A DNA stretch of 15,605 nucleotides, taken from positions 1 to 15,605 of the forward strand of contig NSHZ01000034.1 of NCBI GenBank assembly GCA_002737595.1, read 5' to 3'. Shown piece by piece: positions 1 through 9,015 of the stretch. Each line of letters begins with the position of its first letter. Positions within the stretch are counted from its first letter, which is position 1. The DNA is from Actinomycetota bacterium. GTDB taxonomy: Bacteria; Actinomycetota; Actinomycetes; Nanopelagicales; Nanopelagicaceae. Under the pieces are notes generated by a model that had not been told where the DNA came from, searched no databases, and was given only the letters and a program-made list of their open reading frames with translations. The position numbers and the translations under genes are program-made.

Positions 1-511
1 AACAAGGTCAAGGCGGACCTCAAGGTGGACCTCAGAGTGGCCAACAGGGCGGACCTCAAGGCGGAATGCCATGGCAAGGTGGACCTCAGAGTGGCCAACA
101 GGGCGGACCTCAAGGCGGACCTCAAGTCGGAATGCCATGGCAAGGTGGACCTCAGAGTGGCCAACAGGGCGGACCTCAAGGTGGCCAACAGGGCGGACCT
201 CAAGGTGGCCAACAGGGCGGACCTCAAGGTGGCATGCAACAAGGTCAAGGCGGACCTCAAGGTGGCCAACAAGGCGGACCTCAAGGCGGAATGCCATGGC
301 AAGGCGGCCAACAAGGTGGCATGCAGCAAGGCGGCCAACAAGGTGGATGGCAGCAAGGTGGCATGCAGCAAGGTCAAGGTGGTATGCAGCAAGGTGGCAT
401 GCAACAAGGTGGCATGCAAGGTTCCTTTGATCAGTTTGGCAACTTCAAACCAATGCAAGGTGGCATGCAGCAAGGTGGCATGCAGCAAGGTGGCATGCAG
501 CAAGGTCAAGG
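1..511 (+). repeat. In-frame coding tandem repeats at several periods
   Basis: Three perfect 24-base units lie at 157-180, 181-204 and 205-228 (coding GGQQGGPQ in shifted phase). Three perfect 15-base units lie at 456-470, 471-485 and 486-500 (coding QGGMQ). A longer 66-base unit starts at the ATGCCATGG motifs at 66 and 132, and that motif returns at 291. All periods are multiples of three, so gain or loss of units keeps the reading frame. All three forward frames are free of stops over most of the first 430 bases as a by-product. Confidence 0.9.
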
Positions 512-1433
512 AAACATGGGCATGGGTGCTGCCATGGGAATGGTGGGAAATCTCGCGCCTAAGGCTGGGATGGAACATCTTTCGGCCACCGACTTGCTGA
601 CAGTTCCAACTGCGCAGATCTTGCGCCTGCCTGACGGTCAGAAGATTTCAATTCCGTTCCCACCCACGCCACCAGATGCGCCACTAGAAATCGACGCCGG
701 TGAGATTCGAGCATCAGCATTCATGGATCACTCCGACGATATTTTGGGAGTTCTCTCCAGGCTCTCCACGGGACGTTCCGCCGCGAAGACATTGCAGGCT
801 TTTGCAAAAGCCCAGCATTTGGATAAGAACTTCTTGAAGCAGTGGGAGAAGGATCCGGAGAAGTTCGAACAATTCTTAGAAGATCATGCAAACGATCCTG
901 GCCTCGGTAAAATCATCAAGCTCATACAGAAGGATCATGAGGGAGGTCAAATCTTTAAAGAGATTGCTGCTGATATTGACGAAAGTCTCAAGGAATACAA
1001 CGATGACGTCACCCAATACGAAACCGAGTATGCGCAATATCAACAGGATTTCGAGGATCACATGGCTCTCATGCAAAGTGAGATTCTTCCTCAAATAAGC
1101 GCATCTGGTCTCATCTCTAGTGGTCAGATGGACGACCTCATCTCTAATCTTGAAGATCAAGGTGGGGCTATAGATTTCTCGCAAATTGCACCTGATGCGC
1201 TTGTCGAGGATGGCTCTGACGATTCTGATCAAGGTGGTGTCGGCGAAGACGGCAACACGGATGGCTCGAGCACCAATTCATGGGGTAGCGATAGCGACTC
1301 TGATCCTGCTGCAGACGAAGGCTCTGGCGATTCCAGCTCAAACGATTTCATGGCAACGCTTGATGCAGACGGTCCCACAGGCGATGCAAGTGATCCTGCG
1401 GGTCCAGCTACAGATAGCACCAACAACGGCTAG
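1..1433 (+). CDS. Gly/Gln/Met/Pro repeat protein with acidic tail (5' end outside window)
   Basis: The frame is already open at base 3 with repeat codons, so the gene starts upstream; the ATG at 66 lies inside the repeats and is probably not the start. Numbering from that ATG, residues 1 to about 150 are low-complexity QGGPQ, GGQQ and QGGMQ repeats. They are interrupted once by a unique insert (FDQFGNFKP). Residues about 165-215 are Pro-rich (IPFPPTPPDAP), 215-340 are charged and probably helical, including a coiled-coil-like stretch rich in Glu, Tyr and Gln, and 377-455 form a Ser/Asp/Gly-rich acidic tail. No signal peptide, membrane segment or enzyme motif is visible in the part present. 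I do not recognise the family. The composition suggests a disordered, self-associating or surface/scaffold protein, but this is inference. It ends with TAG just before a strong hairpin terminator and converges with the next gene. Confidence 0.85.
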   Translation, partial: QGQGGPQGGPQSGQQGGPQGGMPWQGGPQSGQQGGPQGGPQVGMPWQGGPQSGQQGGPQGGQQGGPQGGQQGGPQGGMQQGQGGPQGGQQGGPQGGMPWQGGQQGGMQQGGQQGGWQQGGMQQGQGGMQQGGMQQGGMQGSFDQFGNFKPMQGGMQQGGMQQGGMQQGQGNMGMGAAMGMVGNLAPKAGMEHLSATDLLTVPTAQILRLPDGQKISIPFPPTPPDAPLEIDAGEIRASAFMDHSDDILGVLSRLSTGRSAAKTLQAFAKAQHLDKNFLKQWEKDPEKFEQFLEDHANDPGLGKIIKLIQKDHEGGQIFKEIAADIDESLKEYNDDVTQYETEYAQYQQDFEDHMALMQSEILPQISASGLISSGQMDDLISNLEDQGGAIDFSQIAPDALVEDGSDDSDQGGVGEDGNTDGSSTNSWGSDSDSDPAADEGSGDSSSNDFMATLDADGPTGDASDPAGPATDSTNNG

Positions 1434-1446
1434 CAAATATTAAGCG

Positions 1447-1478
1447 ATGAGGGGTTGGGCTTCGGCTCAGCCCCTCAT
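1447..1478 (+). terminator. Stem-loop terminator between convergent genes
   Basis: A 13-base-pair stem with two G-T pairs (ATGAGGGGTTGGG against CTCAGCCCCTCAT) closes a CTTCGG loop and is followed by TTGTTTA. It starts 13 bases after the TAG of the repeat-protein gene. The opposing gene stops at 1483, just past the hairpin, so the structure may serve both directions; the T-rich flank favours the plus strand. Confidence 0.85.
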
Positions 1479-1482
1479 TTGT

Positions 1483-1740
1483 TTATGAGGGGAGAATCGT
1501 GATCTGCTCGTGAGTGACACGAAAGATTGCTGCTTCCAATACAACACGTTTGCGAATGCGCACATCTCGATAGTCGTGACCATCAGCAAACTTTTCTGAA
1601 TCGGAGAAGTCAAGGAGTAATTGATTGGAGTCTAGAGAATATAGACGGCCATCGAAAAATGCGATCCATGCGATGCGATCAGTTGCCTCAATAGCGTCAA
1701 GAATGGCATTCCATTGACTCTTGAGATCTTGCAGGAGCAT
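1483..1740 (-). CDS. Small protein resembling the DnaX (DNA polymerase III tau) C-terminal domain
   Basis: The product has 85 residues, with no membrane segment or signal peptide. The pattern W-x2-IL-x-AI-x4-RIAW-x-AF followed by SLDSNQLLLDF and, near the end, VTHEQITIL resembles the C-terminal domain of actinobacterial DnaX, where a W..VL..I....R.AW helix precedes a LDG.TL.L.F strand and a final W.IE strand. Here the domain stands alone. The ATG lies 9 bases after the stop of the upstream amidotransferase gene, with AAGG as a weak ribosome site, so the two are very likely co-transcribed and coupled. It could be a small replication-associated or regulatory protein, or an unrelated hypothetical protein with chance similarity. 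The gene call is firm; the family is tentative and comes from remembered patterns. Confidence 0.75.
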   Translation of the reverse strand: MLLQDLKSQWNAILDAIEATDRIAWIAFFDGRLYSLDSNQLLLDFSDSEKFADGHDYRDVRIRKRVVLEAAIFRVTHEQITILPS

Positions 1741-1749
1741 GGATAGACC

Positions 1750-2424
1750 TTAGTGGTCAGTAGAGGCCGCCACTAGATCAAAGAGAGCGAATGCGCGTTC
1801 GCGGTGGGCATCGTGGTCGGCATTCATCGCAGCAACTTCGTCTTCCCACTTCTCTTCTGGGATCCCAATGGCAGAGAGCATGCGACCAAGACCATTGCCA
1901 TCGATTTCTGGATGGAACTGCACGCCCCAAGCATTACCTGCTCGGAATGCGATGACGGCCCCTGCGTCCGTGGCGAGTATTTCGACTCGAGTGTGATCCT
2001 TTATGGAATCTGGATTGATCATGTCTTCGTGCCAGAGTGCCCAACCGCCCGCGTCGATAGACAGATCATGCAAGGTGATGTTTTTATATCCAGTATTAGC
2101 GTGCTCTCTTCTGGTTACTACGCCACCGAGGGCTATCGCTAAAGCTTGGGCTCCATAACAAATGCCAAAAACAGCTTCCTCGCTTGATAACCGTTGCTGT
2201 AGTAATTCAATCTCCCTCTCGGCGGAGTGATGCGTATAACCCGTGGCAACCGAGTGGGGGGAGCCCATCATGATGACGAGATCCGCGTCGATAAGTTTGT
2301 TCGGATTCCATTCCTCTTCGCGAAAGTATCGCTTTATCCCATGCCCTCTTGCGTCAGCCCACTCCTGAATCAGAACCAACTCATGAGCAACGGTGGAGTG
2401 GGAAAGTATCGCGATGGTTTTCAC
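1750..2424 (-). CDS. Class I glutamine amidotransferase-like protein (GMP synthase-type GATase domain)
   Basis: A 224-residue cytoplasmic protein made of a single GATase1 domain. The nucleophile elbow FGICYGAQ gives Cys89, and VQFHPE gives His171 and Glu173, so the Cys-His-Glu triad is complete. MMGSPHSV near residue 52 matches the oxyanion-side loop of the family. Stand-alone members hydrolyse glutamine-like or gamma-glutamyl amides (for example PuuD-like enzymes) or have unknown substrates; no synthetase domain is attached or adjacent, so the true substrate is unknown. The start is GTG at 2424, supported by AGAGG at the right distance; an ATG two bases upstream is in another frame and stops at once. 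It is divergent from katG and coupled to the 85-residue gene downstream. Confidence 0.88.
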   Translation of the reverse strand: MKTIAILSHSTVAHELVLIQEWADARGHGIKRYFREEEWNPNKLIDADLVIMMGSPHSVATGYTHHSAEREIELLQQRLSSEEAVFGICYGAQALAIALGGVVTRREHANTGYKNITLHDLSIDAGGWALWHEDMINPDSIKDHTRVEILATDAGAVIAFRAGNAWGVQFHPEIDGNGLGRMLSAIGIPEEKWEDEVAAMNADHDAHRERAFALFDLVAASTDH

Positions 2425-4805
<2,381 letters not shown>

Positions 4806-4825
4806 GTTTTACACGTTCTGACAAG

Positions 4826-4852
4826 GTGGGGCAGTTCGGGCTCGAACCGACG
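4826..4852. repeat. Direct repeat of the tRNA-Met 3' end, left copy
   Basis: This 27-base stretch matches 5542-5568, the 3' end of the tRNA-Met gene, at 25 of 27 positions and in the same orientation; 17 bases (4836-4852) are identical without a break. The copies start 716 bp apart and bracket the PsiE-family gene. Such an arrangement is what site-specific insertion into a tRNA 3' end leaves behind, although no integrase is present between the copies. Confidence 0.75.
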
Positions 4853-4875
4853 GGTACCCAATGGTCACCCACCCC
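4826..4875 (-). pseudogene. tRNA-like fragment: T arm plus acceptor, no D or anticodon arm
   Basis: Read on the minus strand, 4847-4851 and 4835-4839 form a T stem (four of five pairs) around a perfect TTCGAGC loop. The strand CTGCCCC follows, then A and CC, as in a tRNA 3' end. A GGGGTGG at 4869-4875 can pair with CTGCCCC over seven positions, two of them G-T; these wobbles only work in the minus-strand RNA. Only 17 bases, including CCATTGGG, lie where the D and anticodon arms should be. It is not a normal tRNA. It may be a remnant left by recombination at the nearby tRNA-Met or a small tRNA-like RNA. Confidence 0.6.
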
Positions 4876-4981
4876 TTCTCGCGCATCCGACCAGGGGCCT
4901 TGGCTTGAACATGAGCCTTCAAATTGCGAGACCGGTTTTCTGCATTTACCCTAAGTTATGGGCAAAAGGGTCGGAGAATAG

Positions 4982-5467
4982 ATGAAGTACAAATCAGTCA
5001 AGGGTCTACTCACAAAGAATGAGTCGCTCATTCCTGCGACTTTTATCGATAAGCTCGAAGATATTTTGCATGGTTTTCTTGGGATTATCTTGTTTATTAT
5101 TTCGGTCTTAGCTGGTCTGTATACCTTGCAACGCCTCATTGAAACTCGCCCATTTTTTCCGCTAGGAATGATCCAAGGAATTAACGACATTCTTTTTGTT
5201 GTCATCATCCTAGAAATCATGCGAACAGTAATTGTGCGATTTACCGATGGTAGTTTCCAACTCGATAACTTTCTGACTATCGGAGTTATTGCAGCCGTAC
5301 GGCATATTCTCACCGTTGGAGCGTCCCTGACCATGGAAAAAAAGAGAACAACAGAAGACTTCAATCGCGCTCTCATGGAAATGGGCGTTAACACTGGGAT
5401 CGTGCTAGCTCTCGTTTTTGCTCTATTTTTAGCCCGTGCAGCGAATAGGAAAAAAGCGGAAGCATAA
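4982..5467 (+). CDS. PsiE-family (phosphate-starvation-inducible) membrane protein
   Basis: A 161-residue protein with about four membrane segments, near residues 31-50, 63-81, 95-117 and 136-154. The central stretch EIMRTVIVRFTDG, then FQLDNFLTIGVIAAVRHIL, is characteristic of the PsiE family. E. coli PsiE is a slightly shorter inner-membrane protein induced by phosphate starvation; its molecular role is unknown. The start ATG has GGAG six bases upstream (4973-4976). No Pho-box-like repeats were recognised in the 176 bases after katG. The gene stands alone, flanked by a tRNA-like fragment and by tRNA-Met on the opposite strand, so its context gives no partner. The family assignment rests on the conserved charged motif between hydrophobic segments. 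Confidence 0.88.
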   Translation: MKYKSVKGLLTKNESLIPATFIDKLEDILHGFLGIILFIISVLAGLYTLQRLIETRPFFPLGMIQGINDILFVVIILEIMRTVIVRFTDGSFQLDNFLTIGVIAAVRHILTVGASLTMEKKRTTEDFNRALMEMGVNTGIVLALVFALFLARAANRKKAEA

Positions 5468-5503
5468 GGGCGAAAACGATCTGATATCTGCGTCTATATA
5501 TTC

Positions 5504-5524
5504 TTCAATTGAAACCGGATCCGG
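5504..5524. other. Two adjacent perfect 10-bp palindromes
   Basis: TTCAATTGAA (5504-5513) and CCGGATCCGG (5515-5524) are separated by a single base. Both lie between the PsiE-family gene and the 3' end of tRNA-Met. Neither has a loop, so a DNA-binding site is more likely than an RNA hairpin; a chance arrangement is possible. Confidence 0.35.
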
Positions 5525-5542
5525 AGTAGGGCACATACAGAG

Positions 5543-5616
5543 TGGGGCGGGTCGGGCTCGAACCGACGACGACCGGATTATGAGTCCGGGGCTCTAACCA
5601 ACTGAGCTACCGCCCC
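5543..5616 (-). tRNA. tRNA-Met(CAT), elongator type
   Basis: A full 74-base cloverleaf reads on the minus strand. The acceptor GGGGCGG pairs perfectly with CCGCCCC, followed by TA, D arm GCTC/GAGC with loop AGTTGGTTA, anticodon stem CCGGA/TCCGG with loop CTCATAA (anticodon CAT), a five-base variable loop, T arm GTCGG/CCGAC with TTCGAGC, and discriminator A. CCA is not encoded. The G1-C72 pair and the lack of a GGG/CCC anticodon stem argue against an initiator tRNA. A tRNA-Ile that reads AUA through a modified CAT anticodon cannot be excluded by eye, but elongator Met is the first choice. Confidence 0.95.
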
Positions 5617-5622
5617 TGAGAA

Positions 5623-5667
5623 CCTCCGTGTGGAGGATCCTCGGAAGGAGAGTCTACGGGTTCTCCT
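5623..5667. promoter_or_regulatory. Hairpin-rich region between tRNA-Met and the PLP-lyase gene
   Basis: CCTCC-GTGT-GGAGG forms a perfect hairpin at 5623-5636. AGGAGA at 5646-5651 pairs with TCTCCT at 5662-5667 around a ten-base loop. The first lies just upstream of the tRNA on its strand, and both lie in the leader of the plus-strand lyase gene. Divergent promoters must be near here. No known riboswitch class was recognised, and no T-run follows the hairpins. Confidence 0.35.
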
Positions 5668-5700
5668 AGGTGCGACCCACGCTGGAAGATAGGGTGAACT

Positions 5701-6810
5701 ATGCTCAATCTCGCTCCGTATGCCGCCCCTGAGGCCAGCTCCTGGAATGCCCCTCATGGCCCCAACGGCGCCATTGACTTCCATCGTTCACTTCCAGGCT
5801 ACGGGCAGAGCGCGCTCGTGGAAGTTCCGGCTTTGGCCGAGCAACTGGGTGTTGCTCATTTTTATGTCAAAGATGAGTCGAGCAGGTTGGGATTGCCGGC
5901 CTTCAAGATCTTGGGTGCTTCATGGGCAGTTGCAAGGGCCATAGGAGAACGAGCTGACCTCGATGCTTCTGCACTCACGCTTCCAAAGTTGATTGATCAC
6001 ATCGATGAGAGTGGTGTGAAAGCTTTTGTTGCAGCTACGGATGGGAATCATGGTCGTGCGGTAGCACGGATGGCGAAGTTACTGGGTCGCCCTGCGTTCA
6101 TCTTTATTCCTGATGGAGTGACACAGGCAGCGCAAGATGCGATCAAGAGTGAGGGTGCGACGGTTATTCATGTGCCTGGCTCTTATGACGGTGCTGTGGA
6201 GAGTGCAAATGCACAAGCTCTTTCGCAACCAGGGGCACTCCTCATTCAAGATACGTCTTGGGAGGGTTATCAAGATATTCCTGCTTGGATTGTTGAGGGA
6301 TATCAAACGCTCTGCGCAGAGATTGATGAACAACTCGGCAGTGCCCCCACCGTCGTGGTAGTTCCGGTCGGTGTGGGATCACTTGCTGAAGGAGTAACGC
6401 GTTATTACCGCGGACAATCTTCCTTTACTCCTGCCCTGCTCAGTGTGGAGCCAGAGGTCGCTGCCTGTTTGTTGGAATCTCTTCATGCAGGTGCGCTTAC
6501 TTCTGTTGAGACGTATACCTCGATCATGGCGGGACTCAATTGCGGAACCCCCTCTGCTTCAGCCTGGCCGATCTTGCAACATGGCATCTCTGGTGCGGTG
6601 GCAGTTTCTGAGGAAGACGCGGCTGATGCCGTGCACGAATTAAATGCTCTTGGTGTCGACAGTGGGCCGTGTGGCGGAGCCACTTTGGCTGGCTTACGCA
6701 ACGCCCTTGCTGATCCAGGGTTACGTGCTGCGCTTGGAGTTGATGCATCATCAACAGTGATTTTGATCAATACCGAAGGATTTTCTGCCAACCCATTGCC
6801 TGAGGTCTAG
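5701..6810 (+). CDS. Diaminopropionate ammonia-lyase-like PLP enzyme (fold type II)
   Basis: A 369-residue cytoplasmic enzyme; E. coli YgeX/DpaL is about 398. The opening FHRSLPGYGQSALVEVPALA, then KDESSRLGLPAFKILGA, is typical of diaminopropionate ammonia-lyases, with Lys69 in the Schiff-base position. TDGNHGRAVA (113-122) binds the cofactor and carries the family Asp (Asp114). GVGSLAEGV forms the glycine-rich phosphate cup, and IQDTSWEGYQDIP and IMAGLNCGTPS are further family stretches. The family eliminates two ammonia molecules from 2,3-diaminopropionate to give pyruvate; a related dehydratase-like substrate such as serine or threonine is possible. AGGG six bases before the ATG is a modest ribosome site. 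It ends with TAG TAA in tandem. It leads a plus-strand run with an SDR and an M20 peptidase, which suggests amino-acid catabolism. Confidence 0.85.
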   Translation: MLNLAPYAAPEASSWNAPHGPNGAIDFHRSLPGYGQSALVEVPALAEQLGVAHFYVKDESSRLGLPAFKILGASWAVARAIGERADLDASALTLPKLIDHIDESGVKAFVAATDGNHGRAVARMAKLLGRPAFIFIPDGVTQAAQDAIKSEGATVIHVPGSYDGAVESANAQALSQPGALLIQDTSWEGYQDIPAWIVEGYQTLCAEIDEQLGSAPTVVVVPVGVGSLAEGVTRYYRGQSSFTPALLSVEPEVAACLLESLHAGALTSVETYTSIMAGLNCGTPSASAWPILQHGISGAVAVSEEDAADAVHELNALGVDSGPCGGATLAGLRNALADPGLRAALGVDASSTVILINTEGFSANPLPEV

Positions 6811-6833
6811 TAATGGGCGGCCGACACAAATAC

Positions 6834-6864
6834 GCTCTTGCAAGTCATTTGGAAATGTAAGAGC
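6834..6864 (+). promoter_or_regulatory. Intergenic hairpin upstream of the SDR gene
   Basis: GCTCTT at 6834-6839 pairs with AAGAGC at 6859-6864, and an inner CATT/AATG can stack within. It fills the middle of the 63-base gap between lyase and SDR and ends just before the SDR ribosome site. No T-run follows, so it is more likely an RNA processing or expression-tuning structure than a terminator. Confidence 0.35.
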
Positions 6865-6873
6865 AAGGGCTAA

Positions 6874-7623
6874 ATGGAAGTGGGAGATATGGGAATCCTA
6901 AGTGGTCGTTGTGCCCTCGTTGTGGGTGGAGCAGGAGGCATCGGTGGCGGAATTGCCAAAGCATTTCTCAGCGAAGGTGCCTCGGTGGTCATTGCTGATT
7001 TTGATGAAACGATCACCTCCCAGCGAGCGGCGGAAATTGGTAGCCATGGAGTTTCCATTGATGTAACAAAGGATGCATCAGTCCGAGTCGCAGTAGCGCA
7101 GGCAACCAAGTTGATGGGCAGAATCGATATTTTGGTGAACTCTGCCGGAATTGCAACACAGTCTTCGGTTCTGGATATGAGCCTGGAATTATGGAACGAA
7201 ACCATTGCAGTAGACCTTTCTGGAGTTTTCCTCGTTACCCACCATGTACTTCCTCAAATGCTTGAACGCGGCGACGGGCGCATCATCAACATTGCATCAC
7301 AACTCGGAATCAAGGGTGGTGCTTCGTTATCCCATTACTCAGCTGCCAAAGCAGGTGTCATTGCATTTACAAAGTCGCTCGCGTTGGAAGTATCTGCTCA
7401 TGGAGTTCTCGTTAATGCGATCGCACCAGGACCGATCTATACGCAAATGGTGGCTGGCATTGACGAAGAATGGAAAGCCGCCAAGGCCAAGGAGTTACCA
7501 CTCGGCAGATTTGGGGAAGTAGAAGAGGTTGCCCCGACCGCCGTGCTACTCGCAAGTAGCCCTGGTGGAAATCTCTACGTAGGTCAGACCTTGGGGCCAA
7601 ACAGTGGCGATGTGATGCCTTGA
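6874..7623 (+). CDS. Short-chain dehydrogenase/reductase (classical SDR)
   Basis: A 249-residue NAD(P)-dependent oxidoreductase of normal classical-SDR length. The nucleotide site is GGAGGIGGGIA (18-28). NSAG sits at 89-92, and the catalytic set is Ser142, Tyr155 and Lys159 in SHYSAAKAG. Asp42 after the second strand (VVIADFD) suggests preference for NAD over NADP. Where many relatives have Asn, this one has Asp114 (VDLSG), a common variant. The PGPIYTQM segment shapes the substrate loop. The substrate is a hydroxy or keto compound that cannot be named. Two starts are possible, ATG at 6874 (AAGGG four bases upstream) or ATG at 6889; the first was kept. Its TGA is immediately followed by the ATG of the M20 gene. 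Confidence 0.93.
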   Translation: MEVGDMGILSGRCALVVGGAGGIGGGIAKAFLSEGASVVIADFDETITSQRAAEIGSHGVSIDVTKDASVRVAVAQATKLMGRIDILVNSAGIATQSSVLDMSLELWNETIAVDLSGVFLVTHHVLPQMLERGDGRIINIASQLGIKGGASLSHYSAAKAGVIAFTKSLALEVSAHGVLVNAIAPGPIYTQMVAGIDEEWKAAKAKELPLGRFGEVEEVAPTAVLLASSPGGNLYVGQTLGPNSGDVMP

Positions 7624-8766
7624 ATGGTTGATCAAGAAGTTGTAGATCTCACCGCAGAGTTAGTGCGGATTGATTCGGTTAACAGCGACTTAGTTGCTGG
7701 GGCCCGGGGCGAGTCGGCAATTGCCGATTTCATTTCCCAGTGGTTTAGTGCGCGGGGTTTTGAAGTGCATCGACTCGAGAAGCATGCGGGTCGTCCTACG
7801 ATCGTGGGTATCGCAAAGGGGAGTGGTGGTGGACGGTCTCTGATGTTGAATGGGCATACCGACACTGTCTCCCTTGGAAGTTACGAAGGTGATGGCACTG
7901 CGCCCGAGATTCGTGACGGCAAGATGTATGGCCGCGGGACCTTCGATATGAAGGGGGGTCTCGCTGCGATGATGATTGCTGCGAAGCGCACAAAGCAGCA
8001 GGGCATCAAGGGCGATGTGATCGTGGCGTGTGTTTCCGATGAAGAGGCAGGCAGTATCGGCACCGAAGAGGTGTTAGAAAAGTTCACTGCCGATGGTGGT
8101 TTAGTTGTAGAACCTTCTTATTTGCAGGTCACCATGGCGCATCGCGGATTCGCCTGGTTTGAAGTGACGATTCATGGGCTGGCGGCACACGGTAGCCGTC
8201 CAGATCTCGCAATCGATGCGATCGCTCATGCGGGACATTTCTTGGTGGCTCTCGATGCGCACGCGAATGCGCTCGCCTCTTCTCCGGGGGATCCACTCCT
8301 GGGCCCAGGAAGCATTCACGCTTCGCTCATCAAGGGCGGCGAAGAGGCGTCGAGTTACCCTGCTGCGTGTGTGATCACTATCGAACGTCGCACGATCCCG
8401 GGTGAGACAGATGAGATGCTTACCGCCGAAATGAGGCAACTACTTGATGGATTAGTGGAGCGCATTCCAGATTTTTCTTACACGCTCACTCCCGGACTTT
8501 CGCGCCGACCATTTAGTGCAAATCCTGATGCCGATATTGTGAAGAAGACTCTCGCTCACGTGGAGAACGTTTTAGGTGCCCCGCCAGTCATTCGCGCGGA
8601 GCCATTCTGGACTGATGCCGCACTGATGGAAGAGGCGGGAATCCCGTCCTTACTCTTTGGTGTTGACGGTGATGGCGCACATGCAGCCTCAGAGTGGGTC
8701 ACTCTCGATTCGCTGGGGAAAGTCACCACTGCGTTAACTGCGATAGCCCTCGACTTCTGTAATTAG
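7624..8766 (+). CDS. M20-family metallopeptidase/deacylase (ArgE/DapE/ACY1/CPG2 type)
   Basis: A 380-residue di-zinc amidohydrolase-type enzyme. Metal and catalytic residues are all present: His78 and Asp80 (NGHTDTV), Asp108 (GRGTFDMKGG), the general base Glu140 with Glu141 (SDEEAG), Glu163 (VVEPS) and His353 (GDGAHAASE). The lid/dimer domain runs from about 175 to 290, with ERRTIPGE inside it. Family members remove acyl, succinyl or carbamoyl groups from amino acids or cleave dipeptides; the substrate here is not determined. The ATG abuts the SDR stop with no ribosome site of its own, which indicates translational coupling. In E. coli the M20 protein YgeY is encoded beside the diaminopropionate ammonia-lyase YgeX, so the same partnership recurs here. 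Confidence 0.93.
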   Translation: MVDQEVVDLTAELVRIDSVNSDLVAGARGESAIADFISQWFSARGFEVHRLEKHAGRPTIVGIAKGSGGGRSLMLNGHTDTVSLGSYEGDGTAPEIRDGKMYGRGTFDMKGGLAAMMIAAKRTKQQGIKGDVIVACVSDEEAGSIGTEEVLEKFTADGGLVVEPSYLQVTMAHRGFAWFEVTIHGLAAHGSRPDLAIDAIAHAGHFLVALDAHANALASSPGDPLLGPGSIHASLIKGGEEASSYPAACVITIERRTIPGETDEMLTAEMRQLLDGLVERIPDFSYTLTPGLSRRPFSANPDADIVKKTLAHVENVLGAPPVIRAEPFWTDAALMEEAGIPSLLFGVDGDGAHAASEWVTLDSLGKVTTALTAIALDFCN

Positions 8767-9015
8767 GAGAATTTTCGCTAATAGAAATATGTGCCGAAAG
8801 TGCCGAGTGGCTTGGCTTGGCTTGACGAGATTTGCTAGCCCTCAGGGGAGTCTATGGATACTCTCTCCCTATGGTTCAGAGCAAGGATCGCCCCGAGCAG
8901 TCTTTATGCGAGGTCGGTTAATTTCTCCTGTTGTCTAAGGAGATACGGTTTTAAGACAGGATGTAACGCTTCTCGCGATTTCTGCAAACGCATCGTGAAT
9001 TTTTTAAGGGTGAGG
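8767..9015. other. Non-coding gap between the converging operons
   Basis: No convincing gene is seen. The gap holds a duplicated GTGCCGA (8791-8797 and 8800-8806) and three tandem TGGCT units (8808-8822). A bulged hairpin at 8846-8869 (GGG-GAGT against ACTC-TCT-CCC) may help end transcription from the left, though no T-run follows it. An ORF beginning at 8854 runs into the tRNA fragment and antisense to the next gene and has no family features. Confidence 0.5.

Noticed and set aside
1..511. CRISPR array
   Set aside because: Units are contiguous, of varied length and in-frame coding, with no unique spacers.
25..600. Long open frames in the other two forward phases over the repeats
   Set aside because: They arise because the repeat periods are multiples of three; the products are Lys/Ala/Val or Arg/Trp repeats, and only the Gly/Gln/Pro frame continues into a non-repetitive protein that ends at a terminator.
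4951..5394. 147-residue minus-strand open frame
   Set aside because: It is antisense to the PsiE-family gene, has no ribosome site or family features, and its Arg/Ser-rich product looks like a shadow.
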